Shown in pieces: positions 1 through 8,280 of a stretch of 27,844 bases of DNA. Below the pieces are notes generated by a model. That model did no database searches, was not told the DNA's origin, and saw only the letters and a list, made by a program, of their open reading frames with translations. This DNA comes from Apostichopus leukothele (Eukaryota; Echinodermata; Holothuroidea; Aspidochirotida; Stichopodidae), in assembly GCA_010014835.2 (NCBI GenBank), contig JAAAKB020271102.1:1-27844 (forward strand), in the 5' to 3' direction. Every line of letters begins with the position of its first letter. Positions within the stretch are counted from its first letter, which is position 1. The translations under genes and the position numbers were made by a program.

Positions 1-52
1 AAGTAAAAAGTGGTAAAAAGCTGAAAAGGGCGCCAGCAGTCCATTTGAGTCC

Positions 53-82
53 GTCAGGGGGGGCATCCGCCCCCCCCCTGAC
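53..82. repeat. GC-rich hairpin inside a candidate dispersed repeat
   Basis: Arms GTCAGGGGGGG (53-63) and CCCCCCCCCTGAC (70-82) surround a six-base loop and give a near-perfect hairpin. The flanks (about 1-115) include a GGCGCC-containing lead-in and a tail reading GCTCCGCCACTGAC. Short repeats with a G-run/C-run hairpin followed by a 'CTCCGCCACTG' tail are common in marine invertebrate genomes, so I read 1-115 as the end of a non-autonomous element. No ends or target duplication can be defined because the window starts inside it. Confidence 0.45.
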
Positions 83-115
83 TGTATGGATGCTCCGCCA
101 CTGACAGTTGACATT

Positions 116-1064
116 ACAGTTCTGGAAAGTAATACCATTCACGAACCACAAAGTGTGTTTTTGTAGACATTTATGCAAGTTTAGTCGATTATGTGTAAAG
201 TTGCTACATATGTGGTTTACAGGAACATATATAAGCATATGGAGGCATCAAAACTAAACTTGAATGGTGATCATCAATAAATCATCATCAATAAATCGTC
301 AGAGTTTGGTCGAAAAGAATCATTTTGAAAGTGATATACCCAGTGATCAATTCCATTATAAGCTAGCATGGTTCCACACTGCAGTCTAACTGTCAGCAAT
401 GTATGTACATGGAACACTCTGGGAGAATGTTGTTGTAGTAAACAGTGTCACAGCAACTGTGTACATACACTTCAGTGTGTTCCCCAGAGCTGACACATAC
501 AGTACATAACTATATAGGCCTATATAGTGGTAATGCCTAATACATGCAGTACGGTACATAACTATATGCATATATATAGAGTGGTAATGCCTCATTTCTG
601 GCGTTTGCTGCAGTATAGTACATAACTATATATATATTAATATATAGTGATAATTCCTTATTTCTGCAGTATAGCTTTACATAACTAACTTGCTCTTCTA
701 GGTGAGGTCATTTTTGCAAGCTTTTCCTAAAATTGATAACTTACGGCAGTGCAGCTTATAATCTATGAGTGAGACTCTAACTATCCGCACAAGAGGAGAC
801 TTAAATTTCAATTGTTTCCAAATTTCAAAACGAAGCAAATTAATGGATTACATACATGTGTAATCTTTAATTGATGTTACTTGTCTCAGTTGGCATTTCA
901 GACTATAAATTAGAGCTGTTATGTATTAGGTCTAAATGCAAGGTGGTGCTGATATAAACTACTTTTCGAATTTATTGTGTGAGGTGAAAAGAAAAGGGCT
1001 GGGGTAGGGGGGATCGGTACCTGTCATTTAACAAGTCATTATGTTGTTCTTCACTTTCCTTCAG
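116..1064. other. Non-coding DNA upstream of the first visible MICAL exon
   Basis: No coding exon is recognisable on either strand. It holds a palindromic tandem array (separate entry) and otherwise AT-rich sequence. If the MICAL gene is intact this is intron, because the exon that follows begins in the middle of the protein. A pyrimidine-rich stretch and CAG acceptor lead directly into that exon. Confidence 0.6.
499..690. repeat. Short tandem array of palindrome-centred units
   Basis: Three full units and one partial unit of roughly 55-63 bases share the frame GTACATAACTATAT ... ATATAGTGGTAATGCCT, with 'TGCAGTA' at the junctions. The centre of unit 1 is the perfect 20-base palindrome ACTATATAGGCCTATATAGT (509-528). 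The centres of units 2 and 3 are imperfect TA-rich palindromes of the same kind. The last copy ends after 'TTTACATAACTAACT'. The units have diverged by point changes and by TA-step length. Confidence 0.75.
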
Positions 1065-1272
1065 GTACTCACAATAGGGGCTGGTCCTTGTGGTCTCAGA
1101 ACAGCCATAGAACTTGCCTTCCTTGGTGCCAAGGTGGTAGTCATTGAGAAGAGGGACAGGTTCACTAGAAACAACGTCCTTTACCTCTGGCCGTATCTCA
1201 TAACAGATCTGACTAATCTGGGTGCTAAGAAACTGTATGGCAGATTTGGAACTGGTACTATTAATCACATAA
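1065..1272 (+). CDS. MICAL: MICAL exon A (FAD-binding Rossmann loop)
   Basis: The acceptor TTTCCTTCAG precedes a phase-0 start at [10 protein letters not shown]. The donor A|GTGAGT at 1273 splits a Ser codon (phase 1). The length, 208 bases, equals 69 codons plus one base. The usual 'VLIIGAGP' has Thr in place of the first Ile, a mild change. Confidence 0.9.
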
Positions 1273-2329
1273 GTGAGTTGAATTTACCGTTATTTAAAAG
1301 TTTGGTTGATTATATGTTCGCCACTTTTTAATCACTGGATATTTTAGTTTAACCAATAATTTAGGAATTTGATTTTAAGACCGTACAACAAATTCATTTT
1401 GGATTTTCAAGACTAACTTCTTTTAGAATTAGGTGTTGCCTGATTAAATTAAGTATCCCACACAATGACAATGTGTGACACATGGCTCCCTACACCCAGG
1501 GATGGGGGAGGACTAATGTCCCTTACAATAATTTTCAGAGCAAAGATTTTACAATAAACCTAAAAAGATAAATGAACAACACATTCAAATTATTTTTGAT
1601 TTGTGTAACCAGGAGGGCCAGAAAGTGGGTAAAAAAAAAGCCCTAAAGTTCAAGAGCTTCCAGGGACTTTGTTCAGTGACTATACCTCTGGCTACAATAC
1701 CCCCCCCCCACCCCCTGACCCAGCAGGATTCCTTTAGTTGGCCTTTAATATAATCATAACACCTCTTGTACGCACATTACACAGGCGACGTAAACATTCA
1801 TCTGACCCCTACCCTACCCCCAGCCTCAAACTGGGAGAGGAAGGGAGGGCTTTGTTTTATTGGATAAATTCTAATTTGACCTTTGGCATTTATTCTTGGA
1901 ATATAAATCAATATTTTTTACAGACAGAGTTATTGTATCAAGATTTTTCTTTCCACTATATAGGCACTATTAAAATTGTGTTTTTTGTTTCCAGGCTGCA
2001 CTAATACTTGAGCAATATGAGGGGGGGGGGGGGGTTTCCAAATCGATACCTAATTCCCTCTCGCAGTGCAAGGAATCAGTAAATCCATACGAAAGGAAGT
2101 CGTTAGTAGATTGGGTCATGTGTTGAAGATCTGGGTTTCCACCCAAGTAATATTATACAGTGCAATTTCCTGTTTTGTTCATAAAGTTTCGAATATTAAC
2201 GTTTTAACTTTCCTCTCTGTTCCATAGGTATTATTAAACTACAGACGATTCTCCTTAAAGTAGCACTCCTTCTTGGTGTGGAAATCCATCACAGCGTGGA
2301 ATTTGTTAAACTGGATGAGAAGCCGAAGA
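1065..2329 (+). CDS. MICAL: MICAL flavin monooxygenase, internal two-exon fragment
   Basis: MICAL proteins are multidomain enzymes that bind F-actin and oxidise its methionines with an N-terminal FAD monooxygenase domain, disassembling filaments downstream of semaphorin/plexin signalling. Two exons, 1065-1272 and 2228-2329, join in frame (phase 1) and encode 103 residues of the FAD domain. They start [18 protein letters not shown], carry the GxGxxG dinucleotide-binding loop and the MICAL-typical stretches [19 protein letters not shown] and LGAKKLYG, and continue into [14 protein letters not shown]. The residues flanking both splice sites match the family without a gap. The upstream N-terminus, the rest of the FAD domain and the CH and LIM domains are not visible. 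The last donor (A|GTATGT) leaves an open phase-1 junction with no partner before the opposite-strand nexin begins at 3142. The exons are undamaged, so this is either part of a live gene whose other exons lie outside or are interleaved, or a gene cut by a rearrangement or assembly join. Confidence 0.88.
1273..2227 (+). other. MICAL intron
   Basis: A 955-base GTGAGT..ATAG intron. It contains a C10 run (1700-1709) followed by CCCCC and a G14 run (2021-2034), both likely unstable in length. I recognise no element or other gene in it. A + frame reading at 1738-2004 looks like chance, with no domain and no codon-level signal. Confidence 0.75.
2228..2329 (+). CDS. MICAL: MICAL exon B
   Basis: The acceptor TCCATAG completes the split Ser codon and is followed by 33 codons beginning [20 protein letters not shown], which is the family's conserved helix and strand after the 'DHIS' turn. 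The donor A|GTATGT begins at 2330, phase 1. Confidence 0.88.
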
Positions 2330-3141
2330 GTATGTATATAAACTACAGTTTGCTCTACTTTTAAAGGCATTGAAGACTCGCCCCAAACCGTGTGCGGCCA
2401 TCTGAAAAAGTTATAACTCTCCGTAGCTTGCAAATGACGTTTTGTTCGTGTCGCTACAAAATGCAGACAGTACAGTAATGAAACCTGATACCTTGTTATC
2501 TTTAGCTGGACCTGAGATGTCCATCGCTGTATTGTTTGTACACAGTGCTGTGGGTATTGACCGCAGCTGTATGTACTGACTATACACAAGTGTCTAATTA
2601 CCGATGGTAGTAAGCTGTGTGTGTGTATTTTCTACGATCGATGGTGGTGTCTAACAGTTCTGTTACACCTCATTCGAAACTAGGTCAGATTACCGGCATT
2701 AGACGTTTCTTTTTGCGCGATCGCTTCACACCCTTTAAAGGAGAACCTATCAACTAATTAAAAGAAACAGATGCTTCGTGTATAGCTAAAAATCACCTTA
2801 AGGAGGTCAGCTGGGGTACAGACCTGTGATGAAGTTCAAGCTGAATACATGCAGGAATCTTCCACATACACACCAAAATACACACAATAATTTAGTTTGT
2901 GAAATCACATACAACAAAATTCTGCATTCTGCAACAGTCCAGACTAAAATCGAACCATTGGAAGTGGTTCCATATTATATTGAATTATTCTGTGCTTAAA
3001 AACAGCTTCTTGAGTTTGGTCAGGACTATGCAGTATAAAGACCAAGCAAAACAGAGCAGAAAAAAATTGCCAGCCTTGCCTTTTGTCGCGTGTCTGCCAA
3101 TTTATTAAAGGAATTGTTCAGAATTTAACAACAATGCTTAC
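2330..3141. other. Gap between the two converging partial genes; candidate repeat
   Basis: No further MICAL exon (+) or nexin exon (-) is recognisable here. About 2360-2590 is less AT-rich than its surroundings, has several CG dinucleotides and no open exon with family similarity, and has the look of a dispersed repeat. I cannot prove copy number from one window. At 2700-2760 a 'GCGCGATCGC' patch is followed by CCCTTTAAAGGAGAACC. A possible breakpoint would lie somewhere in this interval. Confidence 0.5.
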
Positions 3142-3331
3142 TTTCTGAATGGTTCACCATCCCCTGGAAGTTGCTGTTCATGTCCTTAGCCAGCGGGACC
3201 ATGTTGGAAGCATTTAGTCTGTGTTTCTGGAACGATTCATCGACGTCTTGGTTAACCCCCTTCAATACTCCCTCCATAGCTTTGGTCAGGTTATTTAAGA
3301 TACTCTTTCTAAGCTTTGCTCTGGCTGGTGG
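3142..3331 (-). CDS. Nexin exon 6: start of the region after PX
   Basis: 63 codons plus one base, acceptor TCACAG, donor A|GTAAGC. It encodes a Lys/Asn/Gln-rich amphipathic stretch, R-A-K-L-R-K-S-I-L-N-N-L, then V-D-E-S-F-Q-K-H-R and N-F-Q-G-M-V-N-H-S-E. This fits the beginning of a BAR-like helix bundle. No acceptor followed by a plausible continuation was found between 3141 and position 1. Confidence 0.75.
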
Positions 3332-6300
3332 CTGTGAGATATCATATAAAAGAAACATGAAAATTGATTACACCTGGAATTTAAAATCTGGTATCTAAAA
3401 GTTAGAAAATATCATAATAGAGAGCTTGTAAATTATTGCCCATTGATCCAATTCAAGTAATGGATCGAGCTATTAAGATGACAGTTGAGTTGAACCTTTG
3501 TCTCTTTGAACTTGTCGTATATGATATATTTACTATATTTTAGAGTCTGTTATTGGTTTAATCTGCAGTGGTTTCTTTCCAAACTTCCTAGGGGTTGAAA
3601 CATTTTACAGCCAGAGTAGCTGGAAGCAAAGGAAATAGGTACAAAATATACAGTAAGAGTGTACCTTTGGATCCAGCATGGTCAATTGTAAACAGACTCA
3701 AACTGAAATATAACTTAACAAATAATTAAAAAACAACTGAATTGGGGGCTTTTGGTACTCTTGGATGACATCAAAGACATTTGTTCTTAACAAATTGTAA
3801 TGCATTGTTGTTACCACTTCATGAGAGGACATCATATAAAAAACATGGGTAGTTTGTTTGTAAGACCGAAAACAGTCAAACCAAAATGTACGGACACCCA
3901 TCCAACTACTAGTTCAAATTCTCTGACAAAAAAAGATATAATAAAACAAAGCTTTGCCTATAGAGTAACCAATTCATAGAAATGTCCAAAATCTATGTGA
4001 CCAAAACACTTACATTACTCTCTGAGAGGAATTTAGCTAAGACCATGTCCCTTCCAAACACCTGATGCCTGATGACTGTAGAAATGTATTTCTCTAATCT
4101 GCGCATGTCCTTTTCAAATTCGTCCCCTGTAAGATAATGGGAGTAAAATGGTGGAAGGTTAAATGGTGAACAATACATTTAAAAGCTGAAGGCATGCAGT
4201 GCTTGTCTCACTTTCATACCTCGTAAAAGCTATTCCTACAATATGTTTTAATGTAACTGGTGGCATTCATAGCCAAACATCACCTTCTTTATGTCAATAG
4301 AAAGAGTTGGTTCAAATAATTGTTATTTTTATGACAATATCTGTTTTTTTTTGCTCATCACATTTGATCACACACACTCAGTGGGAGACATTTTGCTATC
4401 TAATTGTTTGAATTATAATTATGTCTCCTTAGACATTACACATGTCTACATCCATAGCCAATACACTGTTTCAAACTGAAATCTAATATGCATCATTTTC
4501 CATTGTTTCCTGTCATTCTATAAATAGTTTCTTTTTATGTCTGAAAATGAAATGTCTTGAGTTCTTTAACCAGCCGACAATGTATTTGTTCTACGAATAC
4601 AGACTGCACTTGGCTCAAGAGCAAAAATAACATGACCAATTCCACATCCGAATCAATAGAGAATATAAAATCTGTCGTCATGTTATCCTTAAGAACAAAA
4701 CAACAAGAACAGCAAGAAGGAAAAAGAAGAGACTAAGAAAAGAAAAAAAAGCAGTAAAATTATTAAAGGCAGTTGTGAACCCTTTCTACGATCTAGATAA
4801 CATTCAAATCAATCTTTTTCTTACTATTTATAGTACTGCAATAATGGACCCCATAACAGCTCCATAGTTTACTGGTTAAAAATTATCAATATAAAATCAA
4901 AATAAAACAAAACTGTTAGCAAACATTCAGCCTCTGAAGAAGATCCTGCTAGGATCGAAATGTCAGGCCCTCTTACTTTTACACATAATAAAGGAAGCAC
5001 AGTAATCACACAGGATGCAATAACTTAATACAAGCTATTCATGACCAGCATCCAGGTGCATTTTAAATAGGAAGTCACCTGAATAAGTTCAATTCCCTTG
5101 ACCCAGGCAACCAGGAGGTCAGCATTTCAACCTCTTTGGGTCCATTCCTTACAAAAATAATCACGCACAATTGAGAATCTGTAACCGTGTCGATGATACT
5201 GTGTTTGAGATCAGACCCTACCCACTGCATGATAATTTGCAATGCTTGAGTACTGCGAACTATTTATATAGTTTATTTGTACCAATCCAGAATACAAACT
5301 GATAAAAGAACATATACAGAAAGCTAGTGCACAGTGCATAGTTATTACCTTTCAATGTTTTGCTATGCTCTCCAAGCTCCTTCCTTGACTTGGCAGCCGT
5401 GTCTGCTGCTGTAGCCACTGGTTTGAGGGGAAGTGGCGGAATCTGGAGAATAAAACAAAGGTTTTGTGGGAAAAGAACATTTCGTTAAAGGATATCTGAT
5501 TTTGAAATGTGTCACAAGTTCTGTATCAATCTTACTTCAACTCTTGGCCAATCTTAAGTGCCTCGTGTTGAAACACATCTTATGGTACAAACTCTACTTG
5601 TAAAAGCGATTTCATCTACACTCTGAACAATTTTTCAAAGTTACTTACCAATATATCTCGTCCTCCACTGTGCCATAATACAAGGTTACACAAAAGGTGT
5701 ATATGAACTGAAATGTGCTACCATCGAACTGTCAACGATGACAACAATAACAACAATAACAGTCATGTAGATAGGAAAGTTCAGATGTAGAATGGGGACA
5801 AGTAAGTGAGGAGCCAAGTTAATATCTGTTGACAAGGATATTGTAAGCAATCACAAAAATATACAGTACAAATTCTAAAATCAATATTTCAAGGACTTTT
5901 GATATATGTCCAAAAAACAGTCACCTAATTAACGACACGTAAAGAGAAATATGTGAAATTCTGCTGGATCCTCCCATTTAAGTTTGTTTTAGAAGCTACT
6001 TACCACTAAACCTCCAATGTTATTCTCCGTTGTAAGGCAATGGTGCAGCCACTCAAAGTCCTCATAAACTCTCTCCACTTTAAAATGTTTGGAAGATACA
6101 TCCAGCTAAAAAAAATAAATAAATAAGGAAATAGCAAATTATCAATACTAATAATAATCGTTGTCATAGTCATTGTAATCATCATCATCAGATAGTTCCA
6201 CAAGAAAAGAACCCAGAAAACTCCATTTTGGAGAGAACATGGCCTGGCAAATTTGTAAGAATTTTTTTTCTGGAAGTCTACCAGGTCTTACTCTTTGTCA

Positions 6301-8280
6301 AGTGTTAATGGCAAGCTTTTTTGTCCAAAAAAATTGATCAAAATAACACAGAATGATCAATACTGACTGTATGTGCAGAGATATGAAGGTTTGGTGAGTT
6401 GGAGGATACCAGCTTTGGGCAAGTGAAACTCCCCTGCAAGTAGATCATAGGCCTACAGTTATTTTTTGTTTTATTTCAGTGTCTCCAAACTAATTGGGGA
6501 TGATACCAATTTGTTAAATTTACCTATTTGGATAAATCTTAATCCGATCCAAGTGACTAGTCGTCCCCAGGACGACCTTCAAAGTTGAAAATTTGATCAT
6601 CTTAGATGACTGGAGGGCCATTAAAAGTTGGCCTTGGATGGTTTGATTTGGGGAGCATTTAATATCTAACTAGTGAATGCTCAGTGAGTAAATCATTCAT
6701 GTTCTAAGTAGTTGACAAACCACAGAGGGATTTATACGTGAAAAGCAGGATCTTGTACTGCTTACATTGTCAGCTGATCCTAGGAGTCGTATGACCAAAA
6801 TTTGGATGTAATTGTTATTATATCTTACCAGTCTAAGGTTCTAACAAACCATACAAAGTCTGAGTGAATTACATAGTACAAATTTACGCTTACTACAGTA
6901 TCAGCATAAATCGCAGAACGATTGCATCTAATAAGATAATCGCATATAAAACCAACAAAAGTAGACAAAGTTTTGTTAAAAATTCAAACTTAGAGATTAT
7001 AATTGAACCAACCACTAATTTGCTTACCTTGGTTGTCTCAACTGTAAATATAATGTTTTCACCATTTTTAACAGCATCCGTGATCATTGTTTTGTACCAT
7101 GGTTGGAATGGTGTGGTTGTGTTTTTATTTCCTCCTCCATTATTAAAAATTTGGGGACTTTGTCTTGGTTCTGGTTCTTTAGGAGTGTTTTCCGCTGAAA
7201 CTTTGCTTGGTTGAGTTTCTTTACTAGCTTTGGTGTCTGTTGAGCTTGTCTCAGTTGGGAGATCAACCGCTGCCTCAGGTTCATCTTTATCTTCTTGTTT
7301 CTCCTCATCAGCTACCAGTAACCCTTCATCTCCATTTTGTTTATGTGTATCCTGTTCCAGTGGAGAGGTATCTGGACTTTCCTTAGACAGTTCATCTGAT
7401 GATTCAGCAGTAGGAACTTGGTTTGACACCTCAGGAGGATCTAATGGGCTGGTCTCCATTTTATTTGGGGAACTTTCACTTGATGATTCATCAATGTCTG
7501 CTTGATTCTCACCATCCTGTAGATCAAAGTTACTATAGGTAATAAGCACTGTGATGGGCAATGATAACTTTTTTTTAACGGATCAAATGCTTGTATTACT
7601 ATTTTGTATGCTCTTTCACCAATAGTACTGCAATAACAATGCCAACATTTTCTCTTTTGTGTGTCACTCCCAACCTGGAAGCATCAATTTTCGTTCAGTT
7701 CAATAATAATGTTCATGCACATGAGTTGTGGAAGATGGACCTAGATTAGTAACTCTTAGAATAATACAAAGAAGCTCCCAAAATTTTCCAACAGTGAGTA
7801 CATATAATATAAAAGAAAAGGGATGACAAGTAAATGTTTGGTGACCTGAGTACCAAGTGTTGTCGACTCAACATACTTATTCATACTCAATATACAGTCA
7901 GGCTAAATGAGCTTTTCTGTTGTTAGTTTGCTAGTGTTGGCCTAGGGATTCACCAACACAAATTTAAGTCTATTACAGTATTACAAGGCATAAAGCAAAT
8001 AAGCCTAGCACTGTGTTACAAAAGGTATAGCGAAACTGACGTTGTTAAGCTAGATGAAGGCTAGGCCTATAGATCTACTCATGTCGGTATTGCTAGTACG
8101 TTTGCTACCTATGTACACAGTGATATTGCAGGCTATGCTAACGTTGGGGTGGCCTAACGTTAGGTTAGGTCCTTTGACTGGGATAAGATGTTGTTGCATT
8201 TGAAAGAGGCTTATCAGTAATCTGGTACTAAATTACTCCGAAGAAAAAAAGTACTAATTACAGAAGTATATATTCACCAT
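3142..8280 (-). CDS. PX-domain sorting nexin (SNX5/6-like PX-BAR type), 3'-incomplete
   Basis: Sorting nexins bind endosomal phosphoinositides through a PX domain and shape or tether tubules, often through a following BAR domain. Six exons on the reverse strand join in consistent phase: 8280-8278 (start codon only), 7516-7028, 6105-6004, 5442-5349, 4126-4014 and 3331-3142. They give about 330 residues. Residues 2-135 are acidic and rich in Ser, Pro, Glu and Thr, and probably disordered. Residues about 138-267 are the PX domain: W-Y-K-T-M-I-T-D-A-V, then V-E-R-V-Y-E-D-F-E-W-L with R176 in the lipid-binding position of the R-x-Y-x-D-F signature, then the I-P-P-L-P-L-K-P proline motif. A helical stretch follows, D-E-F-E-K-D-M-R-R-L-E-K-Y, then G-R-D-M-V-L-A-K-F-L. 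The last exon (A-K-L-R-K-S-I-L-N-N-L...) looks like the start of a BAR-type helical region. The frame runs off at a phase-1 donor, and most of a BAR domain and the stop are not in the window. The exact SNX subfamily is uncertain: SNX5/6/32-like spacing, but with the canonical PX arginine kept. Confidence 0.75.
3332..4013 (-). other. Nexin intron 5
   Basis: AT-rich with no recognisable gene or element. A reverse-strand frame at 3698-3901 has no domain and ends in low-complexity sequence. Confidence 0.65.
4014..4126 (-). CDS. Nexin exon 5: C-terminal PX helices
   Basis: Two bases complete a Gly codon, followed by 37 codons: D-E-F-E-K-D-M-R-R-L-E-K-Y-I and, near the end, V-F-G-R-D-M-V-L-A-K-F-L-S-E-S-N. 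This is the PX-terminal 'short helix, HP, then F-L' pattern. Acceptor TTACAG, donor GTAAGT. Confidence 0.82.
4127..5348 (-). other. Nexin intron 4, with a retroelement-like tail motif
   Basis: A 1.2 kb intron. It holds an A/G-rich stretch (4687-4760) and the stem-loop motif at 4934-4970 (separate entry). No exon with sorting-nexin similarity was seen. Confidence 0.65.
4934..4970 (+). repeat. CTGAAGAAGATCC stem-loop, likely retroelement tail
   Basis: CTGAAGAA is followed by a perfect stem GATCC-TGCTA-GGATC (4942-4956), then GAAATGTCAGGCC. Motifs of the form CTGAAGA(R), stem, GAAAcGT recur near the ends of invertebrate retroelements. A diverged second copy is at 15947-15983. The CTGAAGA/GAAA boxes around a stem also resemble the hammerhead-ribozyme core, but an extra A sits between the first box and the stem and I cannot build helices I and III convincingly. 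Confidence 0.45.
5349..5442 (-). CDS. Nexin exon 4: PX proline-rich loop
   Basis: 31 codons plus one base. It begins I-P-P-L-P-L-K-P, the PX PxxP-type loop, followed by an Ala/Lys-rich stretch and K-T-L-K. Acceptor TTCTCCAG, donor GTAATA. Confidence 0.82.
5443..6003 (-). other. Nexin intron 3
   Basis: AT-rich with a short CAACAATAACAACAATAAC microsatellite near 5740. Nothing else recognised. Confidence 0.65.
6004..6105 (-). CDS. Nexin exon 3: PX core with the phosphoinositide-binding arginine
   Basis: 34 codons, phase 0-0, acceptor TTTTTTAG, donor GTAAGT. It encodes L-D-V-S-S-K-H-F-K-V-E-R-V-Y-E-D-F-E-W-L-H-H-C-L and then G-G-L-V. This is the most diagnostic exon for PX. Confidence 0.85.
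6106..7027 (-). other. Nexin intron 2
   Basis: No recognisable gene. It contains a short ATT/ATC-type trinucleotide stretch near 6140-6190. The + frame through 6864-7214 is the antisense shadow of exon 2 plus intron. Confidence 0.65.
7028..7516 (-). CDS. Nexin exon 2: acidic leader and start of the PX domain
   Basis: 489 bases, 163 codons, phase 0 at both ends (acceptor CTACAG, donor GTAAGC). It encodes the Ser/Glu/Pro-rich leader D-G-E-N-Q-A-D-I-D-E-S-S-S-E and ends in F-Q-P-W-Y-K-T-M-I-T-D-A-V and I-I-F-T-V-E-T-T-K, the first beta strands of PX. Reading through the donor gives a spurious hydrophobic tail. Confidence 0.8.
7517..8277 (-). other. Nexin intron 1 (predicted)
   Basis: Spans the predicted start-codon exon and exon 2. 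It contains the 12-base palindrome CCTAACGTTAGG (8153-8164) beside GTTAGGTTAGG. No coding signal. Confidence 0.5.
8278..8280 (-). CDS. Nexin exon 1: start codon at the exon end (predicted)
   Basis: Reverse-strand sequence GAAATG is followed directly by the donor GTGAATAT. Joining ATG to the phase-0 acceptor at 7516 gives M-D-G-E-N-Q-A-D. Bases at -3 (G) and +4 (G) favour initiation. A minimal upstream frame, ATG TAT TGA, lies a few bases earlier. The leader would be 5' UTR from 8281 upward. This start is inferred and a different first exon is possible. Confidence 0.5.

Noticed and set aside
2239-2589. 116-codon open frame on the - strand
   Set aside because: It runs antisense to MICAL exon B and through the candidate repeat, with no domain.
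8153-8164. Palindrome CCTAACGTTAGG with GTTAGGTTAGG, telomere-like
   Set aside because: Too short for an interstitial telomere tract (unit TTAGG repeated about twice).
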